This document shows positions 1-9,300 of a DNA stretch of 33,321 nucleotides, in pieces. Source of the DNA: CAZLFA01 sp964558665 (lineage in GTDB: Bacteria > Desulfobacterota > Syntrophia > Syntrophales > PHBD01); NCBI GenBank assembly GCA_964558665.1, contig CAZLFA010000047.1:1-33321 (forward strand). The letters are read 5' to 3'. Numbering within the stretch: position 1 is the stretch's first letter; every line of letters begins with the position of its first letter. The notes under the pieces are model-generated. The model was not told the origin of the DNA, searched no databases, and worked only from the letters and a program-made list of their open reading frames with translations. Both the position numbers and the translations under genes were made by a program.

Positions 1-44
1 TTTTTCTACCTCTTATAGGCTTTTATGAATTTACACAAAAAATC

Positions 45-560
45 TTACACTACCTTTGTCTTTACAATCTCATAGCTTTTTTTCATGCCGTCAACAGCGC
101 CCAGATCGTCAAGCACAATGGCCGGCAGGGTGAAGATCAGGAAAAAAATTGCCACCAGACCAGGTATAACCAGCAGGATAAAACCGATGCCGACAACAAT
201 GCCTACCAGTACCGAGGCGATGAGAACGTTGACCAGGCTTGCCTTTGCCTTCTCCATCCCCGTATCGAACGTTGTCGATCCTTTGCTTATGGCTTCATCG
301 GCCATGGCTACGGTCATTGCATAAGCGAGAAATCCCAGCAGCAGGGAGATGACTGCCACAATAAAAGCCCCTCCCAGCATGCCGCTCACGGCGGCAGCCG
401 AAGGATCTCCGCCCTTGATTGCCACTGTGGCAATGCTGCCGCCCAGAAATATAATCAACAGCACGAAAGTGATGATTGCGACGGCAATGGTGGGCATAAA
501 GATTACAAGATTCTTTTTTGAGACCTCAAAACTTTCCTTCAAGATTGCAACGATGTCCAT
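45..560 (-). CDS. Small integral membrane protein, function unknown
   Basis: A 171-residue hydrophobic protein starting MDIVAILKESF. It has about four membrane segments: one after residue 17 (NLVIFMPTIAVAIITFVLLIIF), a second near AFIVAVISLLLGFLAYAM, and two near the C-terminus around VLIASVLVGIVVGIGFILLVIPGLVAIFFLIF. The short C-terminal tail (DDLGAVDGMKKSYEIVK) resembles DUF975/DUF4013-like membrane proteins, but I cannot assign a function. The frame stays open upstream to 716. I chose the ATG at 558-560 because it follows a strong Shine-Dalgarno (AAGGGGGCTGAT) and because the upstream extension lies inside a dispersed repeat (621-682). A good promoter sits at 734-762, so the gene is probably transcribed alone, with a leader of about 165 bases carrying the repeat. 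Confidence 0.8.
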   Translation of the reverse strand: MDIVAILKESFEVSKKNLVIFMPTIAVAIITFVLLIIFLGGSIATVAIKGGDPSAAAVSGMLGGAFIVAVISLLLGFLAYAMTVAMADEAISKGSTTFDTGMEKAKASLVNVLIASVLVGIVVGIGFILLVIPGLVAIFFLIFTLPAIVLDDLGAVDGMKKSYEIVKTKVV

Positions 561-620
561 ATCAGCCCCCTTATGTGATATTATAAAATATCCTGGATCT
601 CCTTCATAAAGGGTTCCCAT

Positions 621-682
621 GCGGCGAATTAAAAACTCATTCTGCAGCCATGAAAATATTCCGCGCCGCGGAGAGCTCTTTA
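621..682. repeat. Dispersed hairpin repeat, copy 1
   Basis: The left arm begins GCGGCGAATTAAA (621-633) and the right arm ends GAAAATATTCCGCGCCGCG (652-670). A small second palindrome around AGAGCTCT follows. Two more copies share the arms and order (2876-2969 and 22066-22122). This copy lies in the 5' leader of the membrane protein gene. Confidence 0.6.
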
Positions 683-733
683 TGTGCATCACGCTCAAGC
701 CGTTAAAGAATATCATACAGCAAGAATAGTAAT

Positions 734-762
734 CTTATATATTCTAATTATTATGTGGTCAA
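734..762 (-). promoter_or_regulatory. sigma70-like promoter of the small membrane protein gene
   Basis: On the minus strand, -35 TTGACC (757-762) and -10 TATAAG (734-739) are separated by 17 bases. Each hexamer matches consensus at five of six positions. Transcription would start near 727 and run through the hairpin repeat at 621-682 before the gene start at 560. Confidence 0.6.
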
Positions 763-823
763 GAATCGTTTATAGATTATTTCGGCGGTATCGGTTCGGC
801 TGCAAATATGATCAGGCGGGGAA

Positions 824-2218
824 TCAATTCCGGCTTTTCATCCTGTCGTGTATGGCATCCGCGATCCTTACGGCGTATCCGGCAAGCGACGGATCGCGCG
901 CGCCCATGGAGATCACGACATCTCCCTGCACGGCATGATCGCAGATATCAATGATTGCATCATCCCGATGCAGGGGGGTCAGCACTTCCGCTTCGCAGTC
1001 TTTGATTCTTGCAGCTATGTCCTTCGCTGAAATGTCCTTCTGCGCGGTGCCGCCCGCATAGTATATGGGGAGGAGATATAACCTGTCGCCCCCGCGCATC
1101 GTATTGCTGAAGGCCGCGGCCAGTTCCTCGATCATGAAGCGTGTCGGCCCGAATCCGTGAGGCTGAAACAGGGCAAAGATTCGCGGCGAGAGAGATTGAG
1201 CCGCTTTCAACGCGGCGGTTATCTTGTCCGGATTGTGGGCATAGTCATCGATGACGGTAACGCCGTCCGCCGAAGGAATCCTGTCAAATCTTCTGGATAT
1301 GCCTTCATAGGTGCGAACGGCGTGCTCCATATCGTCCAGAGAACATCCCAGGTCCCGGCAGACAAGGAGCGCCGCGAGGAGATTCTCCACCATGTACATG
1401 CCCGGGAAAGGCATGTGAAAGGTCACACCTTCAATTACGGATTCGGAGTATGATGGTGTGAGATTAACGGAAGCGGGGTGAAGGCTTGCTGTTTCTTTCA
1501 GGCCGAACGTCTGAGCGGCCTCAATTGAGGAAGAAAGCATGTCGCCGTCTCCGGCAAAGGAAAACCGGGAGCGGCGGGAAAGCTCCTGAAAGAGCGCCAC
1601 GATTTCATCCACCGGCTTATGATCCCTGGACACATTCAGAAAGATGCTGATGTACGGCGAGTATTTAACCAGGGAACCGTCGCTCTCATCCGCTTCGATG
1701 ACAAGCAGATCGGAATTACCGGTGCAGGCATTGCCGATCATGCCGCGTTTGATGAGACTGTGCAGACCGGCGCCGGTAATAAGGGAAGGTGACCGGCCGC
1801 ACTCTGCAAGAAGATGAAAGACAAGGGCGGCAACGGTCGATTTGCCGCTGGTGCCGGTAACGGCGATGGTTCTTTTCGAGGCCACAATGGCAGCCAGGAC
1901 ATCCGATCTGTGAAAGACGGGTATCTCCCGCTGTCTTGCCCGTTTTATGTCGGGGTTATCCTCTTCTATAGCCGTGGAGACGACCACCGCTTCCGTATCC
2001 TTTGTAATGCCGCTTCCATCCTGGGGAAAGATGCGGCATCCCATACTGCGCAGCGCCTTTTCGGTTGTGCTCGTACTTTCACTTGCGAGGAGGCGATCCG
2101 ACCCCGATATGTCAAGTCCGTTCCACTTAAGGTACTGGGCGATGGCGCTCATCCCCGAACCGAAAATTCCGGCGAAATGAAATCCGGAATATTTTTTTTC
2201 ACCCATTGATAAAAACAA
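824..2218 (-). CDS. Mur ligase, MurC/Mpl family
   Basis: A 464-residue ATP-dependent UDP-MurNAc:amino acid/peptide ligase of the cytoplasmic peptidoglycan precursor or recycling pathway. The N-terminal UDP-binding segment has GIFGSGMSAIAQYLK and ISGSD (residues 18-41). The P-loop is TGTSGKST (121-128). The C-terminal domain has GVTVIDDYAHNPDKI and FQPHGFGPTRFM. The family is secure. Whether it adds L-Ala (MurC) or recycled tripeptide (Mpl) is not, because the IYYAGGTA and FQPHGFGPTR segments differ from classical MurC, and the gene lies outside a division/cell-wall cluster. I favour a paralogue or recycling role. The start is a TTG behind AGGAGGGAACGC; the ATG four codons later is much further from that site. 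It overlaps the end of the upstream YkuD gene by 20 bases, suggesting translational coupling. Confidence 0.85.
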   Translation of the reverse strand: MFLSMGEKKYSGFHFAGIFGSGMSAIAQYLKWNGLDISGSDRLLASESTSTTEKALRSMGCRIFPQDGSGITKDTEAVVVSTAIEEDNPDIKRARQREIPVFHRSDVLAAIVASKRTIAVTGTSGKSTVAALVFHLLAECGRSPSLITGAGLHSLIKRGMIGNACTGNSDLLVIEADESDGSLVKYSPYISIFLNVSRDHKPVDEIVALFQELSRRSRFSFAGDGDMLSSSIEAAQTFGLKETASLHPASVNLTPSYSESVIEGVTFHMPFPGMYMVENLLAALLVCRDLGCSLDDMEHAVRTYEGISRRFDRIPSADGVTVIDDYAHNPDKITAALKAAQSLSPRIFALFQPHGFGPTRFMIEELAAAFSNTMRGGDRLYLLPIYYAGGTAQKDISAKDIAARIKDCEAEVLTPLHRDDAIIDICDHAVQGDVVISMGARDPSLAGYAVRIADAIHDRMKSRN

Positions 2219-2741
2219 GCGTTCCCTCCTCTACCGAGTCGTAAAGACGAATGACATCGCCGTTTCTCATGCAGATGCATCCGTGCGAGAAGGGCGACCC
2301 GATCAGGGACTCTTTGTTCGTGCCGTGAAAATATATGTACCGTTCAAACGAATCGATCCCGTTGCCCCTGTTTAACCCTTCCTCAAGGCCTTCCAGACGC
2401 AAGATTCTTGTCAGAACAAGGTTTTCATCAAGCGATCCTTCCCGCCAGTCTTCTCGCGTGTCGATTCTGTCCCGGAATATTCTTTTCGGCGGAGCACCGT
2501 CGCCATATTTTTCCGCAACCCGATGCAGGCCGGGCGGGGTTTTGAAAGAGCCGTCGATGTTCCCCACCCCGTATTTTGATGTAGATACGATGTATATTTC
2601 CGCGACTCTTTGATCCTTAATCAGATAAAGCCGCTGACTTTCAACGTCCACCCACAGAAAGAAAGCCGGCACTTTTCCGGCATGAAGCACAAACCTTCTT
2701 TCGACATCGGGAGAAATCGGAAAGGGTTCTTCTTTTTTCAT
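2199..2741 (-). CDS. YkuD-domain L,D-transpeptidase-like protein without signal peptide
   Basis: A 180-residue protein made almost entirely of a YkuD (L,D-transpeptidase) domain. The first strand is VDVESQRLYLIKDQRVAEIY (31-50). The catalytic region is FHGTN (138-142) with His139, then SHGCICMRN (152-160) with catalytic Cys155. Family members cross-link meso-DAP to meso-DAP or attach proteins to peptidoglycan in the periplasm. This one begins MKKEEPFPISPDVERR and shows neither a signal peptide nor a membrane anchor, so its location is unclear. It overlaps the Mur ligase gene downstream and is probably co-expressed with it. The ribosome site before the ATG is weak. It may act on cytoplasmic muropeptides, or be exported by another route; I cannot decide from sequence. 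Confidence 0.85.
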   Translation of the reverse strand: MKKEEPFPISPDVERRFVLHAGKVPAFFLWVDVESQRLYLIKDQRVAEIYIVSTSKYGVGNIDGSFKTPPGLHRVAEKYGDGAPPKRIFRDRIDTREDWREGSLDENLVLTRILRLEGLEEGLNRGNGIDSFERYIYFHGTNKESLIGSPFSHGCICMRNGDVIRLYDSVEEGTLVFING

Positions 2742-2793
2742 AATCTGTGAACAGAATGCGTTGAGATCGTGATTTGTTGATAATTTAAGATAA

Positions 2794-2846
2794 GTTCCAT
2801 TTGGAAACGCCGGATGCTTTAAAATTATAAGGTTCCGGACGGAAAC
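2794..2846. repeat. Paired TCCGGAAAC-type palindromes, first region
   Basis: Two short palindromes lie 24 bases apart: GTTCCATTTGGAAAC (2794-2808) and GTTCCGGACGGAAAC (2832-2846). The reverse complement of the second shares AGTTTCCGTCCGGA with 21848-21861. Related palindromes occur at 21974-22026 and 33268-33290. A perfect TATAAT lies just left of the second palindrome on the minus strand, but no good -35 accompanies it. Confidence 0.5.
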
Positions 2847-2875
2847 TTAATGCAGCCTGCGCGATGGGCTTGCAA

Positions 2876-2969
2876 GCGGCGAATTAAATATTTTTTCATC
2901 GGGCATGGTCCGGGCAGTGGTTACGGCTTCTGTCGAAAAAATATTCTGAGCCGCGCAAACTCTTTGCGC
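2876..2969. repeat. Dispersed hairpin repeat, copy 2
   Basis: GCGGC (2876-2880) and AATATTTTTTC (2887-2897) pair with GAAAAAATATT (2935-2945) and GCCGC (2950-2954), enclosing 37 bases. A perfect 7-bp stem with a 3-base loop follows at once (GCGCAAA CTC TTTGCGC, 2953-2969). The copy fills the gap between the two YkuD genes. Confidence 0.65.
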
Positions 2970-2998
2970 ATATGCAATACCGCAAATCAATTCCGCCG

Positions 2999-3020
2999 GG
3001 GCGGAAAAGAACCCTTTCCG
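2999..3020. repeat. Post-stop hairpin shared with the dnaK 3' end
   Basis: This 22-base stretch begins GGGCGGAAAAGA and ends CCCTTTCCG. It matches 22262-22283 at 21 of 22 positions. Both copies sit just after the stop codon of a minus-strand gene and form a small GGAAA/TTTCC hairpin in the transcript. Possible roles are 3'-end processing or stability, or simply an outer part of the dispersed repeat. Confidence 0.5.
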
Positions 3021-3021
3021 G

Positions 3022-4302
3022 TTAGAAGACCGACTCGCCGATAATCTTCCACCCCTCCTGCCCATGCTTCAGGTAGAACAGCTTATGTGAATCACTGTCA
3101 AAATTGTTGGAATGGTATTTCTGGATAAACCTTACGACAGCGATCCTGCCGTTCTGCTCAGGCGGTATGAGGATGGCCACATCCTGCGTTTTCACGCGGA
3201 TGAATTTCTTGCTGGCATTTACCTTTTCCTTTTGCTTGCGGAAGGATTCGTAGTTCATGCCGTCGCTGTTGAGAAACTCCTTTCCGTAAAAGCTCATAAA
3301 CTTCTTTGTATTGGCGCTTTCCCAGGCCAGACGCCATCCTTCCAATGTCTTCGCCAGTTCTCTTGATTGCTGCGTGTTTTCCGTCACACTCGTAAGTGCT
3401 ACCTTGTCTACAATAGTAATCGGCGTCCCTACCGGCTTCAGCAGGCCGGCCAGTTCTTTCATGTCGTCATTGCTGACGGCAATGCATCCCTGCGTGTTCT
3501 GCAAATCCTCCTGACCGAGGCTTTTACCGGGCGTATGTCCGTGGAGCCAGATGCCGGTGCCGTTTTTCCGGATCTTGCGATCCAGGAAATTCGGATAATT
3601 CATCACGAAGGCGCCGTATCCGTACTTCTCCGGAAGATTCTTTCCCGGCACGAACCGCATGAAGAAATATGTACCCTTCGGCGTTGCCAGATCTCCTGCC
3701 TCTTTTTTATCCTTGTTGTTGGCGCCGATCAGGCAGGGGTAGCTTTTCACCAGTATGAATCTGCCCCCTGTGTAACGGAAGAGATGGAGTGTCCTGTGGT
3801 CCTTTTCGCAGATAAGCAGATACTCGCCCGACACAGCCGCCAGAAGATTTTGCGGTGTCTGATCGGCCGGAATGTTAAGCGCCACGGCCTTCGGCGGCGG
3901 CAATATCTTAGGCGTTGTAGAAGCGGGGACGGGCGTGGTCGTCGAGGCAGCCACCGGTGCTGTAGTTGTCGCCGGTGTTGTGGTTGTTGCCGTTGCTGTG
4001 GTTGCAACCGCAACTGCTTTGGGAGGTTCCTTTACAGCCTGCTTTTTCGTAGGAGCTGGCGGAGGCAGGTAGGCGACCATCTTTCTCTGCGCCTCCGACG
4101 CGAGAGTAAAGGCCCTCTGCAGGTCTTTCTGGCCTAACGCCTCCTGGACCTGTCCTATCTGCCGGTTTGTATCGCTTACAAGCCGGAACAGATTTCTGTT
4201 TCTTGCCTCTGAACGGTAATAAAGCACAGCCAGGATAACATTGAGGATGACCAGTACCATGAATACAATGAATCTGACTTTACGAAACGATCTAGCTGCC
4301 AT
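3022..4302 (-). CDS. Membrane-anchored L,D-transpeptidase with C-terminal NTF2-like domain
   Basis: A 426-residue envelope protein. Residues 10-28 form one membrane segment, giving an N-in, periplasmic C-out anchor. Residues 30-80 are helical. Residues 95-131 are a low-complexity Ala/Thr/Pro linker that could span the periplasm. A YkuD domain covers about 158-300 (YLLICEKDHRTLHLFRY), with WLHGH at 252-256 and NTQGCIAVSN at 269-278; Cys273 is the likely nucleophile. About 315-426 (LEGWRLAWESANTKKFMSFY ... WKII) looks like an NTF2/SnoaL-like fold, as seen after YafK/ErfK-type transpeptidases. The likely role is peptidoglycan cross-linking or protein attachment. It is the last gene of the glmU-like/glmS-like/dapF/dapL run, 16 bases after dapL. 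The TLEGW domain assignment is my inference. Confidence 0.88.
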   Translation of the reverse strand: MAARSFRKVRFIVFMVLVILNVILAVLYYRSEARNRNLFRLVSDTNRQIGQVQEALGQKDLQRAFTLASEAQRKMVAYLPPPAPTKKQAVKEPPKAVAVATTATATTTTPATTTAPVAASTTTPVPASTTPKILPPPKAVALNIPADQTPQNLLAAVSGEYLLICEKDHRTLHLFRYTGGRFILVKSYPCLIGANNKDKKEAGDLATPKGTYFFMRFVPGKNLPEKYGYGAFVMNYPNFLDRKIRKNGTGIWLHGHTPGKSLGQEDLQNTQGCIAVSNDDMKELAGLLKPVGTPITIVDKVALTSVTENTQQSRELAKTLEGWRLAWESANTKKFMSFYGKEFLNSDGMNYESFRKQKEKVNASKKFIRVKTQDVAILIPPEQNGRIAVVRFIQKYHSNNFDSDSHKLFYLKHGQEGWKIIGESVF

Positions 4303-4318
4303 TTATCTGTTTCCGCGC

Positions 4319-5488
4319 CTATCCTTTAAATTCCTTCTCAATACGGTCGAGCGCCAGATTAAGGCGATCGTCGGGAACCGTCAGCGAGATGCGTATATAT
4401 CCCTCACCATACTGGCCGTAGGCCGTACCGGCCGCCACGACCACCGCTGTCTTGTCGAACAGACGATTTGTAAAGTCGATTGAGGTCATCCCCCTGGGAA
4501 CTGGCACCCACAGGTAGAAGGTTCCTTTCGGTGCATCAAACTCGATGCCGATCTTTTTCAGGGTAGCCAGGACGCGCTGTCTTCTTTTTCCATAGATTTC
4601 CAGCATTCCGCCGATGCTCTGTTCCTCATTCTTCAGGGCGTGTATCCCCGCGAACTGTATGGGATTGAAAATGCCCGAGTCGGTGTTTTCCTTGACCTTG
4701 CTGATGGCTGCAATCAGGTCCGGGTTGCCGACCGCCATGCCGATTCGCCAGCCGCACATGTTGAATGGCTTGGAAAGAGAGTTGAGTTCCACGCCGACGT
4801 CTTTGGCGCCTTCGGCCATCATGAAGCTTATTCTCTCCTGTCCGTCGAAAAGGACTTCGCTGTACGGATTGTCGTAACAGACGGCGATGTCATATTGCCT
4901 GGCAAAGTCGACCAGCTTTCCCAAAAATGGTTTTGTCGCGCAGGCGCCGGTCGGGTTGTTGGGATAGTTAAGGAACATGGCGCTCGATTTGTTTGCAACA
5001 TCGGAAGGGATATCTTCGAAAACGGGAAGGTATCCGTTTTCAGCTCGTATTGCCACATTGTAGGGTACGCCTTCACCCATCAGGATGCTGGCACGGTAGG
5101 CGGGATATCCGGGGTCGGTCATGAGAACGGTGTCGCCGGCGTTGACACGCGCCAGTATGAAGTGGTGGCATCCCTCTTTGGAGCCGATCAGCCCCAGTAT
5201 TTCACTGTCCGGATTGAGATTCACTCCATATCGTTTTCCGTACCAGGCCGCGATCTCCCTGCGGAAAGCAAGCATGCCCTTCTCCTCATCAGTGGGATAG
5301 CGGTGATTGGCAGGATCGTAAGCCGTTCGGCAGAGCTCATCGACAACCGATTTTGGCGTCGCCTCAACGGGATCGCCTATGGCCAGACTGATGACGTCAA
5401 CGCCGTCAGCCTTTGCTTTGTTTATTTTTTTACGAAGCTCCATAAAAAGATATGGCGGTATTTTTGATAAACGCTCAGCTATTTTCAA
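4319..5488 (-). CDS. dapL: LL-diaminopimelate aminotransferase
   Basis: A 389-residue PLP-dependent class I/II aminotransferase. It converts tetrahydrodipicolinate to LL-2,6-diaminopimelate in one step, bypassing acylated intermediates. Visible features are the N-terminus LKIAERLSKIPPYLF, LAIGDPVEATP, GSKEGCHHFI, the substrate/PLP stretch LNYPNNPTGA, CYDNPYSEV, and the PLP-lysine motif SLSKPFNMCGWRIG. The frame is open to 5548, but I place the start at the TTG at 5486-5488, preceded by AAAGGAGACATATC, which also gives the family's usual N-terminus. It sits 23 bases downstream of dapF, whose product uses its product LL-DAP. A plain aspartate/alanine-type aminotransferase is the alternative, but the dapF context argues for DapL. 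Confidence 0.9.
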   Translation of the reverse strand: MKIAERLSKIPPYLFMELRKKINKAKADGVDVISLAIGDPVEATPKSVVDELCRTAYDPANHRYPTDEEKGMLAFRREIAAWYGKRYGVNLNPDSEILGLIGSKEGCHHFILARVNAGDTVLMTDPGYPAYRASILMGEGVPYNVAIRAENGYLPVFEDIPSDVANKSSAMFLNYPNNPTGACATKPFLGKLVDFARQYDIAVCYDNPYSEVLFDGQERISFMMAEGAKDVGVELNSLSKPFNMCGWRIGMAVGNPDLIAAISKVKENTDSGIFNPIQFAGIHALKNEEQSIGGMLEIYGKRRQRVLATLKKIGIEFDAPKGTFYLWVPVPRGMTSIDFTNRLFDKTAVVVAAGTAYGQYGEGYIRISLTVPDDRLNLALDRIEKEFKG

Positions 5489-5511
5489 GATATGTCTCCT
5501 TTCCCGGGTGT

Positions 5512-6345
5512 TTATCCTCTCCGGTCCTGCCGGTATGCTTCTTCCCAAAGTGTTCCCTGATAAACTACTTTAACTTTTCCTTCAAGATAAATTTTTTCGT
5601 ATCCCCGGTCCGAACGGTCAAAATAGATGCGCAGGGTTTCGCCGCTTCTGACCTTGACGTCAACCGGCGGCTCCACCAGTCCCTTCGCGGAAGACACAAG
5701 CGCCGACGCGACGGCGCCTGTCCCGCACGCCAGGGTCTCATCCTCTACTCCGCGTTCATAGGTGCGCACCTGAATGGTGTGCCGGCTGTCAACCCTGACA
5801 AAATTGGCATTCGTTCCGGCCGGCTTGTAATGCTCATGATAACGAATCGCACGTCCGGCTCCGAAGACATCAAATGTATCCAGGGTGTCGGAATATTGCA
5901 CGACATGAGGCACTCCTGTGTTTATGCTGGAAACGGTAGTATCCTTGCCGTCCAGAGGAATTTTGTAGTCGACTTCCAGACTGTGGGGATCGGTAAGGCG
6001 AAGTTTCACCACCTCGCCGCTGACATCGGCATCGATGATGCCGGCAAGCGTCTCGAATGACATCCTTGTCGCGGCAATGCCCTTGATCAGCGCGAAGCGT
6101 GCCGCGCAGCGGCCGCCGTTTCCGCACATATCCACTTCACTTCCATCGGCATTGAAGAACCGCCACTTGAAGTCGACCTTGTCCGACTTCTCAATGAGAA
6201 TCAAGCCGTCCGCTCCGACCGATACACGGCGCTGACATACAGTGCGCACAAAATCGACAACATCTTTAACAGGAAGGTCCTGATTGCGATTGTCGATCAG
6301 GATGAAATCGTTGCCGCTGCCGCTCAGCTTTAAAAACTCAATCAT
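5512..6345 (-). CDS. dapF: Diaminopimelate epimerase
   Basis: A 277-residue cytoplasmic, PLP-independent racemase. It interconverts LL- and meso-diaminopimelate, giving the cross-linking residue of peptidoglycan and the precursor of lysine. It has the N-terminal SGSGNDFILID motif and both catalytic cysteine motifs, DMCGNGGRCA and LACGTGAVAS. Length is normal for the family. The ATG follows AAAGGGGAATTT, a good ribosome site. It lies 27 bases after the GlmS-like gene and 23 bases before dapL, so the three are very probably co-transcribed. Confidence 0.97.
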   Translation of the reverse strand: MIEFLKLSGSGNDFILIDNRNQDLPVKDVVDFVRTVCQRRVSVGADGLILIEKSDKVDFKWRFFNADGSEVDMCGNGGRCAARFALIKGIAATRMSFETLAGIIDADVSGEVVKLRLTDPHSLEVDYKIPLDGKDTTVSSINTGVPHVVQYSDTLDTFDVFGAGRAIRYHEHYKPAGTNANFVRVDSRHTIQVRTYERGVEDETLACGTGAVASALVSSAKGLVEPPVDVKVRSGETLRIYFDRSDRGYEKIYLEGKVKVVYQGTLWEEAYRQDRRG

Positions 6346-6372
6346 AAATTCCCCTTTCCCTGCATGAATAAG

Positions 6373-9300
6373 TCAGTCACGTTTTTTTTCAATGTTGTTC
6401 CTTATCAGGCGGGCGATTATTTCCACCTGTTCCCCCAGCAGGTTTTGCAGCGGTATGGTCTCCAGATAGCGGTCATCCCATGCCAGATTGTATTCATTGA
6501 TCAGGTTCCGTATATCGTTATAGCGATTGCCGAGGATGCTGCGCTTGGCTGCTACAGGCAGATTCTCATTGAATGAGACGTGGACAAGCAGCAGATTGCC
6601 GATGTTTGTGCCATTGTTCAGGACCGGGATGATGACTATCGACGCCCCGTCCGATTTCCCCTGGCCCACGTAGATGTTGCGCGTTCTGACAATCGTTTTC
6701 TTTGTCCCCATCAATACACCTGCGCCTTCGGTGCGTGAGTGCATTGTCAGTGATCTGCCTGCCCTCGCCTTAATCGCTATGGTTGTCCCTTCTGTCAGAG
6801 AGCCGTCATGCTCCAGATTGTTTATCTCGTAAAGGGTGTATCCTTCGACTGAGGCAATTGCCGGCTGAATTCTGGTGATTGCGGGTATGCTCCGGCTGAC
6901 GAGATTCTTTGCAGTGAAACCGAGATCCTTGAGAAGTTCAAAGAGGGTGCCCTGCAGGATCTGCTCTTTGCGGCTCGTTCCCACCGTTACGGTCTTTGCC
7001 TGATGACGGATGGCGTCCACCGGCCTGGATAACTCATCTATCAGATTCCCGAGCGATATGTCCAGAAGCGTGAGCGGCGAGGCGATATCATCCCTGACCT
7101 TGAAATCCTGCCAGAAATCCTCGAGGGGAAGTTTTCCGGCGCTGTACTTGAGAAGAAGCACGATGTCGGAAACGGTTTTGACATTGGTGAACAGAAATGC
7201 CCCGCTGTTTCTCATTTCGTTGAATCTTGATGAGAAGTCGATCAGAATCCTGCGCAACTGTTTGTCGGCGATGCGCTCATAGATATTATATCTCTTCCTG
7301 ATCTGCTCGACCATCTTCAGATCAAACCGACTCCTGAACTCCCTGATGTAGAGGGCGTCATCGTCGATGCTGCAAGCCGCGTAATAGCCCCAGAGATGTC
7401 CGGCCAGGGTATTGAGAATGACCGGCGCCGGCAGCGGCGCCTTCGGTATTTCAATGACGGTATCCGCGATACTGTCGAACCGGTGGTCCCCCTCATCGGC
7501 AAACACCACAACTCCGGCTTTGTGAGCCTTGAAAATGGCCACGTCCTTGGCGATGTCACCTGCCACGGTCTCCGGATTTCCCGCTGCACAGGCGATAATG
7601 AGCGGCTCGGCAGACAGGTCGATGTGTTTCTTGTTTTCGATGACGTCGGAAGATATCGTCTTGTAGCACAGTTCACTCAGCTTGATTCTTATCTCATCGG
7701 CTGCCACCTTGTTCGGGCCGCTGCCGACAACAGCCCAGTATTTTTTCTTCTTTGCCAGCGATTCCACCGACTTTTTTATCAAATCTCTTTTTTCCAGAAC
7801 CCCTGCCATCAGTGCCGGAATATTCTCCAGATTGCTTAACTCCTCTGCTATGGCATCATCGGACATCGTGCCCAGATGCCTGGCAAAGTACAATGCCAGG
7901 ACATGCCCGGCGATAATCTGGGAATAGAATGCTTTCGTAGAGGCGACAGACATCTCGATATCCCGTCCGTCGCTGGTATAAAAGACGCCGTCGGATTTTC
8001 CGGTTATGTCCGACTGGCGCCGGTTGACAATGGCGATGACGGATGCGCCCCGCTCCGCCGCCATGGCGACGGCGCGATTGGTATCGGTGGTTGTCCCTGA
8101 TTGCGTGATGGCAATGATCAGTGTATCATGGAGATCATCCTCCATGAAAAAACCGCTGAGCTCGGAAGCAATTTTGGCCTCGGCCTTCAGCGAAGCGCCC
8201 TTCAGGTAACGCTCAAAGGAATCGGCTACCGCACATCCCGCCACCGCTGCCGTTCCGTGACCGATAATGACGGCACGCCGCAGGGAGCCTTCAGTCAACC
8301 CAAGGCGAATCTTCAGCGGGACGATATCCTCTCCCAGGTTGAATACAACTTTTTTGCCGCCGTCTTCTCCGGGTGTGACCCTGTACTTGCCGCGCAGCGT
8401 CTTTTTAACGGAAAGTGTCGACTCGTTGATCTCTTTCAGGAAGAAGTGGGGATAAGTGCTGCGGTCGATGTCGCGTGTGGTTATCTCCGCCTTGCGGATA
8501 TTCGACCGGTCAAGCGAAATCTTTGTTTTGTCATAATAAAAGGCATCAATTCCGGAAAGCCATCCTTCCGAATCCTGATCGAGAATGAATATCTGGCCCG
8601 CCCTGCCGGACCCGTCGGCTTGAGACGGCTTTTCTCCATCCATCTGGATAAACCAGGGCGTTGCCTCCACCAGTCCGTACAATTCAGAGGAGATTATGTA
8701 CTTGTCGCCGGCAAGACCGATGTAGATGGTCTGACCGCTCCCTTTCAAAGCAAGGAATACCTTGCCCGGCTCAAGGTCGCTGACCATGGAGATCGCATGT
8801 GACCCTTCAAAGTCATTCACCGCCAGACGGAAGGCTTCCACAAGCGCCTTTCCCTCAGAGAGATATTTTCTGATCTGCAGGGGAATGATCTTGGTGTCCG
8901 TTGTCAGCTCCGGAGCGATCATTTCATCGCCCGCTTCAAGCTTCTCCCGCAGGCTTTGGTAATTGTCGATATCGCCGTTCAGAACAACGCTTATGGAACA
9001 GCCGTTTTTCCCGCTGTTGTTCTTGACTGTATGGCTGTTGATGGGATGGCAGTTCTCTTCCGTTATCGATCCTACCGAGGCCCAGCGCGTGTGCGCCAGG
9101 GAGGCTAGAAAAACATCCCTGCTTCCCGCAAACAGCCTGAATACAGCGTCTGCTTCAATCGATTTACGCAACTCCTTGACGTTTCTGCCCAACTCGCCAA
9201 TCACTGAAAATGTCTTGTATGTAAAGGAAAGAGTAGCCAGCGAACCTTGAGCGGAAGGGGCGGATGCCGGGTTGACGTTGCCGGAGTATATGCTGATAGA

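Noticed and set aside
561..716. N-terminal extension of the small membrane protein to 716
   Set aside because: The extension has no ribosome site and lies within the dispersed hairpin repeat; the ATG at 560 has a strong one.
3367..4137. Long plus-strand open frame opposite the L,D-transpeptidase
   Set aside because: It is a low-complexity Arg/Cys-rich shadow of the Ala/Thr linker in the real gene.
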